Shown: positions 49,973 through 59,129, counted from the stretch's first letter. The stretch: DNA of 64,000 nt from Pseudomonas furukawaii (GCF_002355475.1 NZ_AP014862.1:2046001-2110000); one strand, 5' to 3'. Made by a program: numbers and translations. The notes: generated from the sequence alone by a model not told the origin.

Positions 49973-50767
49973 TCACTGGGCCCAGGTCGGTTTGCGTTTC
50001 TGCACGAAGGCCAGGGTCCCTTCGGTGCCCTCGGCGCTGGTCACGGCCTCGGCGAACCAGGCGGCGGCGTCGTCCAGCAGCGGGCCCAGCTCGCGTTCCT
50101 CGGTGGCCAGCAGCAGGGCCTTGGTGCGGGCATTGGCGCCGGGGGCGCAGCGGCGCACCTGGTCCAGGGTGGCGGCGAGGCGCGCGTCCAGTGCGGCGTC
50201 ATCGGCCTCGGTGAAGTGCACCAGGCCCAGGCGCAGGGCCTCGGTGCCGTCGAAGCGGGCGGCGGTGAGGGCCAGGCGGCGCGCCTGGGTCAGGCCAACG
50301 CGCTTGACCACGAAGGGCGCGATCTGCGCCGGGAGGATGCCGAGGCTGGTTTCCGGCAGGCCGAACTGGGCGCTCTCGGCGGCAAGGGCGATGTCGGAGA
50401 CGCAGGCCAGGCCGAAGCCGCCGCCGAGCACCGCGCCTTCCAGCACGGCGATCACCACCTGGGGTTGCGCCTGGGCTTCCTCCAGCAGGCGGCCGAAGGC
50501 GCGGTTCAGGCGCTGGTAGGCCTCGCCGCCGGTGGCGCGGGCGCTGGCCATGTCCTTGATGTCGCCGCCGGCGCAGAAGTGCCCGCCCGCACCTCGCAGC
50601 GCCAGGACGCGCACCTCCGGCGCCCGGCGCGCGGCGGCGAGTACGGCACGCAGTTCTTCCACCATGGCCAGGCTCATGGCGTTGCGGCTTTCCGGACGGT
50701 TGAGGGTGATGCGCAGCAGGCCGTCGGCGTGTTCCAGCAGCAGGGTCTCGGTCTTCGGAAGTTCCAT
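49973..50767 (-). CDS. atuE: Isohexenylglutaconyl-CoA hydratase AtuE
   Basis: 264-residue crotonase: oxyanion-hole strand HFCAGGDIKDMASA, GGGFGLACVSDIALAAESAQ and GLPETSLGILPAQIAPFV. In the Atu route it hydrates isohexenylglutaconyl-CoA to the hydroxyacyl-CoA. Ribosome site GGGGACGACC is weak. Its 3' end borders the REP block that separates it from atuF. Confidence 0.92.
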   Translation of the reverse strand: MELPKTETLLLEHADGLLRITLNRPESRNAMSLAMVEELRAVLAAARRAPEVRVLALRGAGGHFCAGGDIKDMASARATGGEAYQRLNRAFGRLLEEAQAQPQVVIAVLEGAVLGGGFGLACVSDIALAAESAQFGLPETSLGILPAQIAPFVVKRVGLTQARRLALTAARFDGTEALRLGLVHFTEADDAALDARLAATLDQVRRCAPGANARTKALLLATEERELGPLLDDAAAWFAEAVTSAEGTEGTLAFVQKRKPTWAQ

Positions 50768-50780
50768 GGTCGTCCCCGTC

Positions 50781-51941
50781 TCAGCCTTTCTTCTTGCCCG
50801 GCAGGATGCCCATCAGCTTGCAGATGATGCCGAGCATGATTTCGTCGGCGCCGCCGCCGATGGACACCAGGCGAGTGTCGCGGTAGGCGCGGGAGACGGG
50901 GTTGTCCCACATGAAGCCCATGCCGCCCCAGTACTGCAGGCAGGCGTCGGTGGCTTCGCGCCCCAGGCGACCGGCCTTGAGCTTGGCCATGGAGGCGAGG
51001 CGGGTGACGTCCTTGCCGGCGACATAGAGCTCGGTGGCCTGGTAGACCAGGGCCCGCAGGCATTCGATCTCGGTCATCAGCTCGGCCAGGCGGAAGTGGA
51101 TGACCTGGTTGTCGATCAGGGGGGCACCGAAGGTCCTGCGTTCCTTGCAGTAGTCGATGGTGACGTTCACGCAGTGTTCCAGGCCCTTGATCATGTTGGC
51201 CGCGCCGAACAGGCGTTCTTCCTGGAACTGCAGCATCTGCATCATGAAGCCCGTGCCTTCGGCGCCGATACGGTTGCGTTGGGGCACGCGGACGTTGTCG
51301 AAGAACACCTGGGCGGTCTCCGAACTGCGCATGCCGAGCTTGTCCAGGTGCGGGCTGAGGGTGATGCCGGGGGTGTTCATCGGCACCATGATCAGCGACT
51401 TGTTGACGTGGGGCTTGTCGTCGGAGGTGTTGGCCAGCAGGCAGATGAAGTCGGCGGACGGGGAGTTGGTGATCCACATCTTGCTGCCATTGATGATGTA
51501 GTCGTCGCCGTCCTTGCGGGCGCTGGTCTTCATGCCCGCCACATCGGAGCCGGCGCCCACCTCGGAGACGCCGATGCAGCCGACCCTCTCGCCGGAGATG
51601 GCCGGGCGCAGGAACTCCTCGCGCAGCTCGTCGGAGCCGAAGCGCGCCAGGGCCGGGGTGCACATGTCGGTCTGCACGCCGATGGACATGGGGATGCCGC
51701 CGCAGTGGATGGTGCCGAACTCTTCGGCGGCGACGATGGAGTAGCTGTAGTCCAGGCCCATGCCGCCGAACTTCTCCGGCTTGGAGATACCCAGCAGGCC
51801 CAGCTCGCCGGCTTTCCTGAAGATGTCGTGGATGGGGAAGCGGCCTTCCTTCTCCCACTGGTCGACATGGGGGTTGATCTCCTTGTCGACGAAATTGCGG
51901 ACGGTGCGGCGGAGTTCTTCGTGTTCCTGGGTGAAGATCAT
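50781..51941 (-). CDS. atuD: Citronellyl-CoA dehydrogenase AtuD
   Basis: 386-residue acyl-CoA dehydrogenase; FAD and substrate motifs CIGVSEVGAGSDVAGMKT and KMWITNSPSADF, C-terminal RDTRLVSIGGGADEIMLGII. Acts on citronellyl-CoA in the Atu pathway and would pass electrons to ETF and EtfD, both encoded in this window. Start MIFTQEHEELRR with GAGGAG nine bases upstream; an ATG/GTG earlier in frame lies beyond it. Confidence 0.92.
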   Translation of the reverse strand: MIFTQEHEELRRTVRNFVDKEINPHVDQWEKEGRFPIHDIFRKAGELGLLGISKPEKFGGMGLDYSYSIVAAEEFGTIHCGGIPMSIGVQTDMCTPALARFGSDELREEFLRPAISGERVGCIGVSEVGAGSDVAGMKTSARKDGDDYIINGSKMWITNSPSADFICLLANTSDDKPHVNKSLIMVPMNTPGITLSPHLDKLGMRSSETAQVFFDNVRVPQRNRIGAEGTGFMMQMLQFQEERLFGAANMIKGLEHCVNVTIDYCKERRTFGAPLIDNQVIHFRLAELMTEIECLRALVYQATELYVAGKDVTRLASMAKLKAGRLGREATDACLQYWGGMGFMWDNPVSRAYRDTRLVSIGGGADEIMLGIICKLMGILPGKKKG

Positions 51942-51988
51942 TTTTGTTGTTCTCCTCGTAGGGTGCACTGTGTGCACCATGATCGCTC

Positions 51989-53605
51989 TTAGAAGCGGGC
52001 CACGCCGAAGCGGTTGGTCTTGAGCGGCCGGGCTTCGGCCTCCGCGCAGATATCCAGCAGGTAGCCCAGCAACTTGCGGCTGTCACGGGGATCGATCAGG
52101 CCGTCGTCCCACAGGCTGGCGGTGCCGTAGAGCGCGGTGGACTGGCTGTCGAGCTTCTGCGCCGTCATCTGTTCCAGCATATCGAGCATCTTCGGATCGG
52201 CTTCCTTGCCCTCCTTGGCGTGCTTTTCCTCGGTGACGATGCGCAGCACCTTGCCGGCCTGGGCGCCGCCCATCACGGCGGTGCGACTGTTGGGCCAGGC
52301 GAAGATGAAGCGCGGGTCCAGCCCGCGGCCGCACATGGCGTAGTTGCCGGCGCCGTAGGAGCCGCCGACCACCAGGGTGAGCTTGGGCACGGTGGCGTTG
52401 GCCACGGCCTGGATCATCTTCGAGCCGTGCTTGATCACCCCCAGCTGCTCCGACTCGGTGCCCACCATGAAGCCGGTGGTGTTGTGCAGGAACAGCAGCG
52501 GGGTGTTGCTCTGCTCGCAGAGCTGGATGAACTGCGCGGCCTTGGCGGCGCCGCGGGGGGTGATCGGGCCGTTGTTGCCGATCAGCCCGCAGGGGCGGCC
52601 CTCGATGCGCAGGTGGCCGCAGACGGTCTGGCTGTCGAACGAGTGCTTGAAGTCGAGGAACTCCGAGCCATCGGCGATGCGGGCGATGATCTCGCGCACG
52701 TCGTAGGGTTTCTTCGGGTCCGCCGGCACCACCCCCAGCAGCTCCTCGGCGCTGTACAGCGGCTCGCGCCAGCTGGGTTTCACCGGGGCCGGCAACTGGG
52801 CGTTCCAGGGCAGCATGGCGAGCACGTCACGGGCGATGCGCAGGGCGTCGGCGTCGTTCTCGGCCAGGTACTCGGCGGTGCCGGCCACCTGGGCGTGCAT
52901 CTCGGCGCCACCCAGTTCCTCGTCCGTGGCCACTTCGCCGGTGGCGGCCTTCAGCAGGGGCGGGCCGGCGAGGAACATCTTGGCCTTGCCGCGCACCACG
53001 ATGACGTAGTCCGAAAGGCCCGGCTGGTAGGCCCCGCCGGCGGTGCTGGAGCCGTGCACCACGGTGACCTGGGGAATGCCCATGGCGGAGATGCGCGCCT
53101 GGTTGGCGAAGCCCCGCGCACCTTCTACGAAGATCTCCGCCGCGTAGTTGAGGTTGGCGCCGCCGCTCTCGGTGAGGGCCACCAGGGGCAGCTTGTTCTC
53201 CATGGCGATCTGCTGCAGGCGCAGGGTCTTCTTCAGTCCGGTGGGGGAAATGGTGCCGCCCTTGATGGCGCTGTTGCTGGCGCTGATCAGGCAGCGTACC
53301 CCGGCGATGTAGCCGATGCCGGCGATGATGCCGCCGCCGGCCTGGGTGCCGTCCTTGTCGTCGTGCAGCTTGTAGCCGGCCAGGGAGCAGAGCTCCAGGA
53401 AGGGGCTGCCCGGGTCCAGCAGCAGGTTGAGGCGCTCGCGGGGCAGCAACTGGCCGCGTTTCTCGAACCTGGGCTTGGCGTCCTGCGCCTTGTCCAGCAC
53501 CTTCTGCTCCACCTCGCGGAAACTCGCCACCGCCGCCAGCATGGCCTCGCGGTTGCGGGCGAAGTCTTCGCCCTGGACGTCGAGCTCGGATTGGATCACG
53601 GCCAT
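51989..53605 (-). CDS. atuC: Geranyl-CoA carboxylase carboxyltransferase beta subunit AtuC
   Basis: 538-residue acyl-CoA carboxyltransferase: GGANLNYAAEIFVEGARGFA, TVVHGSSTAGGAYQPGLSDY, and RTAVMGGAQAGKVLRIV. Related to LiuB (methylcrotonyl-CoA carboxylase); the segment just before NQARISAMG has small residues (ARGFA) where LiuB-type proteins have bulkier GRIFF-like residues, fitting a longer acyl chain. That comparison is from memory. Works with AtuF. Four bases downstream of atuB. Confidence 0.93.
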   Translation of the reverse strand: MAVIQSELDVQGEDFARNREAMLAAVASFREVEQKVLDKAQDAKPRFEKRGQLLPRERLNLLLDPGSPFLELCSLAGYKLHDDKDGTQAGGGIIAGIGYIAGVRCLISASNSAIKGGTISPTGLKKTLRLQQIAMENKLPLVALTESGGANLNYAAEIFVEGARGFANQARISAMGIPQVTVVHGSSTAGGAYQPGLSDYVIVVRGKAKMFLAGPPLLKAATGEVATDEELGGAEMHAQVAGTAEYLAENDADALRIARDVLAMLPWNAQLPAPVKPSWREPLYSAEELLGVVPADPKKPYDVREIIARIADGSEFLDFKHSFDSQTVCGHLRIEGRPCGLIGNNGPITPRGAAKAAQFIQLCEQSNTPLLFLHNTTGFMVGTESEQLGVIKHGSKMIQAVANATVPKLTLVVGGSYGAGNYAMCGRGLDPRFIFAWPNSRTAVMGGAQAGKVLRIVTEEKHAKEGKEADPKMLDMLEQMTAQKLDSQSTALYGTASLWDDGLIDPRDSRKLLGYLLDICAEAEARPLKTNRFGVARF

Positions 53606-53608
53606 GAC

Positions 53609-54478
53609 TTACTCCCCGTCCTTGAGCACGGCGGGCACGTGGGCCCGGTGGAAGCCGTTGTAGGACTCGCTGTTGCGGGCCTTGCCCAGGGTCCAGGCGC
53701 GGGTGCCCTGGCTGGCGGCGCCGTCGATGCGGATGGTGTTGCCGCTGATGAAGTTGGCGCCGGGAGAAAGCAGGAAGACGATGGCGGCCGCCACCTCGGA
53801 TTCGGTGCCGATGCGCTGCAGCGGGACGTGGTCCTTGAGGGAGCGGATCATCGCCTTCATCGACTCGGGGTAGGTGTCCATGCCGCTCGAGGCGATCCAG
53901 CCCGGTGCCACGGCGTTGACCCGCACCCCGGCGTGGCCCCATTCGTAGGCGGCGGTCTTGGTGAAGTTCTCCATGCCGGCGCGGGCGGCGCCGGAGTGGC
54001 CCATGCCGGGCATACCGCCCCACATGTCGGCGAGCATGTTGACGATGCCGCCGCCGGTCTTGCTCATGCTCTGCAGGAAGACTTCCCTGGCCACCAGGAA
54101 GCCGCCCACCAGGTTGGTGCGCACCACGGTCTCGAAGCCCTTCTGGTTGATGCCGATGAGCGGCGCGGGGAACTGGCCGCCGGCGTTGTTGACCAGGTGG
54201 TGGATGGGGCCGCGCTCGGCCACCACGGCCTTGACCATGGCCTTCACCGCTTCTTCGTCGCGAATGTCGCAGGCCTGCCAGCTGGCGCTGCCGCCGTCCT
54301 CGATGATCTCGCCGGCGGTGGCTTCGAGCTTTTCCGCCTTGCGCCCCACCAGCACCACATGGGCGCCGAGGTGGGCGAGTTCGTGGGCCACGCAGCGGCC
54401 GATGCCGCTGCCACCGCCGGTGACCAGGATGGTCTGGCCGGCGAAGAGGCCGGGCCGGAATACGGAGTCGTAGCTCAT
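53609..54478 (-). CDS. atuB: Short-chain dehydrogenase AtuB
   Basis: 289-residue SDR: VTGGGSGIGRCVAHELAHLG, NNAGGQFPAPLIGI, and helix HSGAARAGMENFTKTAAYEW, where the usual YxxxK tyrosine position reads HSGAARAG, so the motif is atypical; family members of the peroxisomal 2,4-dienoyl-CoA reductase type likewise lack the Tyr-Lys pair. In the Atu cluster it is a presumed terpene-derived alcohol or enoyl dehydrogenase. ATG after AAAGGACAACAACA. Confidence 0.9.
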   Translation of the reverse strand: MSYDSVFRPGLFAGQTILVTGGGSGIGRCVAHELAHLGAHVVLVGRKAEKLEATAGEIIEDGGSASWQACDIRDEEAVKAMVKAVVAERGPIHHLVNNAGGQFPAPLIGINQKGFETVVRTNLVGGFLVAREVFLQSMSKTGGGIVNMLADMWGGMPGMGHSGAARAGMENFTKTAAYEWGHAGVRVNAVAPGWIASSGMDTYPESMKAMIRSLKDHVPLQRIGTESEVAAAIVFLLSPGANFISGNTIRIDGAASQGTRAWTLGKARNSESYNGFHRAHVPAVLKDGE

Positions 54479-54523
54479 TGTTGTTGTCCTTTGGGTCTTC
54501 TTGACTCGCTTGGCTCGGGTGCG

Positions 54524-54570
54524 GGAGCGAGCTTGTCCAGTTCCGAAGCATCGCGAGCAGAGCTCGCTCC
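54524..54570. repeat. REP-type palindrome overlapping the atuA stop codon
   Basis: Perfect 10-bp arms GGAGCGAGCT (54524-54533) and AGCTCGCTCC (54561-54570) with an internal TCGCGAGCAGAGCTCGC. This TGTAGGAGCGAGC-type element is the common REP of pseudomonads. The atuA stop (TAG, 54570-54572) lies in its edge, so the last codons of atuA abut or share the REP. Confidence 0.85.
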
Positions 54571-56357
54571 TACAGGGTTTCCGCCAGTGCGCGCGGCACC
54601 GGCACCGGGAATTCCAGCAGTTGCTGGGCGAAGGCCTTGCCTTGCGGGTCGATGCGCAGGCTGGCGACGCCGCCGCCGCCCAGGGCGTTCTCCAGCAGGA
54701 AATTGAGGCTGTGGGTGCCGGGCAGGTACCAGCGCTGCACGCGGCCGTCCTGCGGGTCCAGCACGTGGGCCATCCACCGGGCCACCGCCTCCGGGCTCAG
54801 CGCTTCGGCGATCCACGGCAGGTACTCGGGCCGGCGGGCCATGACGCCGATATTGCTGTGGTTGCCCTTGTCGCCGGAACGGGCCACTGCGAGCCTGACC
54901 AGCGGCACGCGGGCGTCGGCTTCGCCAGCCGGGCGCGGCGGGTGGAGGTCGTCGGCCAGGGCTGCCGGGTCGACGCTGCCGGCCTCGGGCAGGGCCACCG
55001 GGTGGCGCTCGCCGTCCACTTCCACTTCAAGGCTGCAGGCGTCTTTGTCCACCAGGAAGGAGAACAGGCGGATCACCGGGTACACCGTGGGACGGCCGCC
55101 GACGATGCCGGTCAGGCCGGGGGCCATGCCGGTGGCGGCCTGGGCGATCTCGCGGGAGAAGAGGATCAGCGCCTCCTTCCTGCCGTGGCTCACGGCGAGT
55201 TTGATCACCACTTCGCGACTGTCGCGACGCTGGCCGTGGGGACCGTAGGTGGCCTCGCTGCCCAGCAACTCGATGTTCACCTCGCGGTAAGGCCCCCAGC
55301 CGCGCTGGACGAACAGCTCCTCGGTCCTGGCGATGATGGCGCGGCTCACCCGTTCGGCCTTTTTCACCGCGTCGATGCCGGCGATCAGGCAACTGGCGGT
55401 GCAGCGAAAACCATCGGGGTAGGTGGCGCTGACCTTGTAGCGGTCGGTGGGCGCCAGGCCCCGTGCGCCGGAAACGCGCACGCGGTTGGTGCCGGCGGCT
55501 TCCAGGCGCACCTGGGTGAAGTCGCAGATCACGTCGGGCAGCAGGTACGCGCGCGGGTCGCCGATCTCGTAGAGCAGCTGCTCGCCCACGGAGAAAGGCG
55601 TGACCAGGCCGCCGGAACCTTCCGGCTTGGTCACGCAGAACTGGCCGTCGGCCTCCACCTCGACGATGGGGAAACCGATGTGCTCGTAGTCCGGCACCTG
55701 CTCCCAGTCGGTGAAGTTGCCGCCGGTGCACTGGGCGCCGCATTCGATGATGTGGCCGGCGAGGGCGGCCTGGGCCAGGCGGTCGTGGTCGTCCCAGCGC
55801 CATTTGAATTCGTGGACCAGGGCGGCGCTGACCACTGCGCTGTCCACCACGCGGCCGGTGATGACGATGTCGGCGCCGGCTTCCAGCGCTGCGACTATGC
55901 CGGGGGCGCCCAGGTAGGCGTTGACGGAGACGCACATAGGCGGCAGCGGGGCATCGGTGAACATCTCGCGGATGCCGGCCTGGGCGAGTTCGCCCAGGCG
56001 AGGTTGCAGGTTGTCGCCATGCAGCACGGCGATCTTCAGCGTCACGCCGGCCTTCTCGCAGGCGGCGGCCAGGACGCTGGCGCAGGCCGCCGGGTTGACC
56101 CCGCCGGCGTTGCTGATGACGCGGATGCGCTTGTCGGCGATCTGCGGCAGCAGCGGCGTCAGCACCTCGATGAAGTCGGTGGCATAGCCGGACCTCGGAT
56201 CCTTGAGGCGCGCGCCGGCCATGATCGAGAGGGTGATCTCCGCCAGGTAGTCGAACACCAGGTAGTCGAGCTGAGCGCCGTTCACCAGTTGGGCGGCGGC
56301 GGTGGAGGTGTCGCCCCAGAACGCGGAGGCGCAGCCGATGCGTACGGTCTTTGTCAT
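54570..56357 (-). CDS. atuA: Acyclic terpene utilisation protein AtuA
   Basis: 595-residue protein of the AtuA/DUF1446 family, beginning [20 protein letters not shown] and containing [20 protein letters not shown] and [21 protein letters not shown]. It is required for growth on citronellol and geraniol in P. aeruginosa, with a still uncertain enzymatic step. Start is ATG 56357 (MTKTV); an in-frame ATG six codons upstream is possible, and neither has a strong ribosome site. It heads the atu unit, divergent from atuR. Confidence 0.93.
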   Translation of the reverse strand: MTKTVRIGCASAFWGDTSTAAAQLVNGAQLDYLVFDYLAEITLSIMAGARLKDPRSGYATDFIEVLTPLLPQIADKRIRVISNAGGVNPAACASVLAAACEKAGVTLKIAVLHGDNLQPRLGELAQAGIREMFTDAPLPPMCVSVNAYLGAPGIVAALEAGADIVITGRVVDSAVVSAALVHEFKWRWDDHDRLAQAALAGHIIECGAQCTGGNFTDWEQVPDYEHIGFPIVEVEADGQFCVTKPEGSGGLVTPFSVGEQLLYEIGDPRAYLLPDVICDFTQVRLEAAGTNRVRVSGARGLAPTDRYKVSATYPDGFRCTASCLIAGIDAVKKAERVSRAIIARTEELFVQRGWGPYREVNIELLGSEATYGPHGQRRDSREVVIKLAVSHGRKEALILFSREIAQAATGMAPGLTGIVGGRPTVYPVIRLFSFLVDKDACSLEVEVDGERHPVALPEAGSVDPAALADDLHPPRPAGEADARVPLVRLAVARSGDKGNHSNIGVMARRPEYLPWIAEALSPEAVARWMAHVLDPQDGRVQRWYLPGTHSLNFLLENALGGGGVASLRIDPQGKAFAQQLLEFPVPVPRALAETL

Positions 56358-56398
56358 TGGAATGTTCCGCAGCATTGAGGGAAGGTGAAATCAACACT

Positions 56399-56416
56399 AC
56401 CAAGCAAGCGCTTGGT
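56399..56416. promoter_or_regulatory. AtuR operator 1 (atuA-proximal)
   Basis: ACCAAGC-AAGC-GCTTGGT: 7-bp inverted repeat with a 4-bp spacer, 42 bp upstream of the atuA start. It is near-identical, in reverse, to operator 2. AtuR of P. aeruginosa binds two inverted repeats in the atuR-atuA gap. Confidence 0.8.
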
Positions 56417-56444
56417 TGAAAAGTGTCACAATGCCTCTTTTTTA

Positions 56445-56462
56445 CCCGAGCGCTTGCTTGGG
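56445..56462. promoter_or_regulatory. AtuR operator 2 (atuR-proximal)
   Basis: CCCGAGC-GCTT-GCTTGGG: inverted repeat with one mismatched pair; its core differs from the reverse complement of operator 1 at a single base. Centres are 46 bp apart. Dual sites fit repression of both divergent transcripts until a terpene-CoA ligand relieves it. Confidence 0.78.
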
Positions 56463-56550
56463 CGACGGACGCAGCATAAATTTCGCCAATCAAGACAGAG
56501 ACTTGCAGGCCACTCTTGAGTCGGACTGGCCAACTGCAGCGGGGATACCA

Positions 56551-57192
56551 ATGAGCCTTGACGACGAAAAAGCCCAGGCGGTGATGCGCGAGCTGGTGGC
56601 CAGCGGGCAGATCACCGACCCGGAGAGTGCCCGCGGCAAGCTGCTGCAGACCGCCGCCCACCTCTTCCGCAGCAAGGGTTACGAGCGCACCACGGTGCGT
56701 GACCTGGCGGGGGCGGTGGGCATCCAGTCCGGCAGCATCTTCCATCACTTCAAGAGCAAGGATGAGATCCTGCGCTCGGTGATGGAGGAGACCGTCCTCT
56801 ACAACACGGCGCTGATGAAGGCGTCCCTGGCCGAGGCCGGCAGCCTGCGCGAGCGGGTGCTGGCGCTGATCCGCTGCGAGTTGCAGTCCATCATGGGCGG
56901 GACCGGCGAGGCCATGGGCGTGCTGGTCTATGAGTGGCGCTCGCTCTCGGAGGAGAGCCAGCAGTACATCCTGCAATTGCGCGACAGCTACGAGCAGATC
57001 TGGCTCCAGGTCCTGGAGGAGGCGCGGGCGGAGGGCTACTTCGCCGCCGACCCCTTCATCCTGCGGCGCTTCCTCACCGGCGCCCTGAGCTGGACCACCA
57101 CCTGGTTCCGCCCCGAGGGGCCGATGAGCATCGACCAACTGGCGGAGCAGGCCCTGTCTCTGGTGCTGAAGGAGACTCGGGACGGAGTGTGA
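56551..57192 (+). CDS. atuR: TetR-family repressor of the atu cluster, AtuR
   Basis: 213 residues. The TetR HTH is TVRDLAGAVGIQSGSIFHHF (about residues 50-69) after the KLLQTAAHLFRSKGYERTT entry helix. It is divergent from atuA with two matching operators in between, which names it. Geranyl-CoA is the inducer in P. aeruginosa AtuR. Start at ATG 56551, after CAGCGGGG; the frame remains open upstream across the operators. Confidence 0.9.
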   Translation: MSLDDEKAQAVMRELVASGQITDPESARGKLLQTAAHLFRSKGYERTTVRDLAGAVGIQSGSIFHHFKSKDEILRSVMEETVLYNTALMKASLAEAGSLRERVLALIRCELQSIMGGTGEAMGVLVYEWRSLSEESQQYILQLRDSYEQIWLQVLEEARAEGYFAADPFILRRFLTGALSWTTTWFRPEGPMSIDQLAEQALSLVLKETRDGV

Positions 57193-57288
57193 TTTCGGTC
57201 ACATTCCGTTTCGGGTCGGCGTTAACGGTCATGAATTTGGCGTAGTCTCCGCCCAATGCCTGTAGGACCCCAGGGAGCAGTAGTACGA

Positions 57289-58113
57289 ATGGATGTTTGC
57301 AGGGGCGTTTCGTTTAAAGCATGGTGGCTCGCCGCGATGCTGGCCGCCGCAGTCTTACCCGTGGAGGCAGCGCAGACGATCAAGGTCGCTGCCGCCGATT
57401 TCCCGCCCTATGTGCTGAAGCCCGAGTCCGGGGAGGTCGGCGGGATACTTCCGCAATTGCTCACCGCCCTGAACGAAGTCCAGCAGGACTATCGTTTCGT
57501 GATTCGTCCCACGGCGATACCTCGTCGCTTCCGGGATTTCCAGGACGGCCGATTCGATCTGGCCATCTTCGAGAACCCCGACTGGGGTTGGCAGGGGGTT
57601 CCCGGCGCCCGCATCGACCTGGGACTGGAGGACGTCGAAATCTTCGTCGCCAGGGCGGAGCCGGGCCGGGGCCAGGAATACTTCAAGGCCCTTGGGGGCA
57701 AGCGGCTCGCCCTGTACAACGGCTATCACTACGGATTCGCCGGATTCAATCCCGATCCGGACTACCTCCAGCGTGCCTTCAACGCCAGGCTCACCTATTC
57801 CCATGACAGCAACCTGCGCATGGTGCTGCGGGGGAGGGCCGACATTGCCCTTGTGACAAGGTCCTACTTCAATCGCTACCTGGAACAGAACCCGGATCAG
57901 GCGGGCAGTTTCCTTGCCAGCGATCGGGTCGACCAGCATTACCACCATTACGCCTTGCTGCGGCCCGATGCGCCCATCAGCGCCGAACGTTTCCGGACCC
58001 TGCTGGAGTCTCTGCGGGGCGACGGTCGCCTGGAGCGGATATTCAGCCGCTACGGCGTGGTGGTCAGGCCAACCGGAAGGGGTAGCTCAGCAGCAACAGG
58101 TGCCCAAGATTGA
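57289..58113 (+). CDS. Periplasmic solute-binding protein (SBP_bac_3 family)
   Basis: 274 residues with a signal peptide (WWLAAMLAAAVLPVEA) and an amino-acid-type binding fold: IKVAAADFPPYVLKPESGEV, IFENPDWGWQGVP, LVTRSYFNRYLEQNPDQAG. No transporter genes adjoin it. Start at ATG after AGGGAGCAGTAGTACGA. Its last 50 bp overlap the convergent CPBP gene on the other strand. Ligand is unknown. Confidence 0.82.
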   Translation: MDVCRGVSFKAWWLAAMLAAAVLPVEAAQTIKVAAADFPPYVLKPESGEVGGILPQLLTALNEVQQDYRFVIRPTAIPRRFRDFQDGRFDLAIFENPDWGWQGVPGARIDLGLEDVEIFVARAEPGRGQEYFKALGGKRLALYNGYHYGFAGFNPDPDYLQRAFNARLTYSHDSNLRMVLRGRADIALVTRSYFNRYLEQNPDQAGSFLASDRVDQHYHHYALLRPDAPISAERFRTLLESLRGDGRLERIFSRYGVVVRPTGRGSSAATGAQD

Positions 58114-58819
58114 CCGCCAGGTGCAGCAGCACCGCGGCGGCCAGTCGCCCGCTCATTTGGAAGACCAGTCCGTAACCCAGGCCCGCGATACCGGCCACCA
58201 GGGCGAAGAGGGGGCTGAACGGCAGGTGGACGGCGCCGAACAGGAGCGCCGTCAGCGGCACGCCACGGCGCGCGCCCAGCCATGACACCAGTTGCGCTTG
58301 CAGCATCCCGCGAAACACCAGTTCCTCCGCCAGAACCGTGACCAGCAGATTGACCACCAGCCATTCCCAGAGAATCGCCGGCCATTTCGGCTGCCAGTCC
58401 ACCAGCCCGATCGCCAGGCCCAGCAGCGGCACCAGCAACAGCGTCGCCAGGGCTATCAGCCAGGCGGGTGCCGATGCCGCCGCAGGCCGGCGCGGTGTCC
58501 CGAGCCACCAGGCCAGCAGGGTCATGCCGACCAGCAGCTTGTCCCAGGCGATCCGCAGTGCATACGGCGCTGCGTCCGGACTGAGACGCTGTGGCTCGCC
58601 CAGGGGCAGGGGGCTGAAGCCGGGAACCAGATGGGCGGCGAACGCGATGGATGCGAGCAGGGTGACCGGCCACCAGAGACGTTTGGGCAACTGGCGCTCG
58701 GCGAACACCCAGCCGGCGTAGGCGACGCCCGCCAGCAACGCGCTGACCTGGACGCCGCCCAGGCCCTGGCCGAGGGCGAGGACGATGAGCGGAAAGAGCA
58801 GTTGCAGGTGCAACGGCAT
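58064..58819 (-). CDS. CPBP-family intramembrane metalloprotease (CAAX protease/Abi)
   Basis: 251 residues, mostly hydrophobic, with about eight membrane segments. The CPBP glutamates are in LAEELVFRGMLQAQL near residue 180 and the histidines in GAVHLPFSP and LHLAVNLGH. Family members are proteases or scaffold proteins; some confer bacteriocin immunity, others act in peptide maturation. Start MPLHLQLL; no neighbour suggests a substrate. Its 3' end overlaps the binding-protein gene by 50 bp. Confidence 0.88.
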   Translation of the reverse strand: MPLHLQLLFPLIVLALGQGLGGVQVSALLAGVAYAGWVFAERQLPKRLWWPVTLLASIAFAAHLVPGFSPLPLGEPQRLSPDAAPYALRIAWDKLLVGMTLLAWWLGTPRRPAAASAPAWLIALATLLLVPLLGLAIGLVDWQPKWPAILWEWLVVNLLVTVLAEELVFRGMLQAQLVSWLGARRGVPLTALLFGAVHLPFSPLFALVAGIAGLGYGLVFQMSGRLAAAVLLHLAVNLGHLLLLSYPFRLA

Positions 58820-58871
58820 GGCGTTTCCCTGGCGCGATGCCGCGGGGTAGGGCGAGTGAGGCGGCACGGCG

Positions 58872-59039
58872 TCAGCGGTCCTTGGCGTCCTTGGCATCCA
58901 TTTCCGCATTGCGCTCGCGGATGCGCTTGAGCTGTTCTTCGGTGAGGGGCAATTTCTTCGCCGTATCGCGCAGCAGCATCAGGCTGCCGACGATGGAGCC
59001 GATGGCGAGGATCAGGATGAGCCAGGCGTACCAGGGCAT
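58872..59039 (-). CDS. DUF2897-type small membrane protein
   Basis: 55 residues: one N-terminal membrane helix (MPWYAWLILILAIGSIVGSL) followed by a charged tail (LPLTEEQLKRIRERNAEMDA). GGAGAT just upstream of the ATG. This size and pattern fit DUF2897, a pseudomonad family of unknown role. Too short for most gene finders but the ribosome site and helix support it. Confidence 0.8.
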   Translation of the reverse strand: MPWYAWLILILAIGSIVGSLMLLRDTAKKLPLTEEQLKRIRERNAEMDAKDAKDR

Positions 59040-59129
59040 GTCGATCTCCAGTTCAAGGGAGGCATCACTGTATTCGATTGTGCGCCTCCTTCCTCGTTCC
59101 CGGAACGTCTTCCGGCCATCGCGGCCCCG

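Noticed and set aside
49563-49976. N-terminal extension of atuF through the repeat block
   Set aside because: The extra 138 residues translate the REP array, while AGCAGGAG and the family N-terminus place the start at 49562.
52220-54706. 828-codon plus-strand frame opposite atuB-atuC
   Set aside because: Antisense shadow with the Ala/Gly/His-rich composition typical of such frames.
54501-56378. 625-codon plus-strand frame opposite atuA
   Set aside because: Shadow; atuA has clear family motifs on the other strand.
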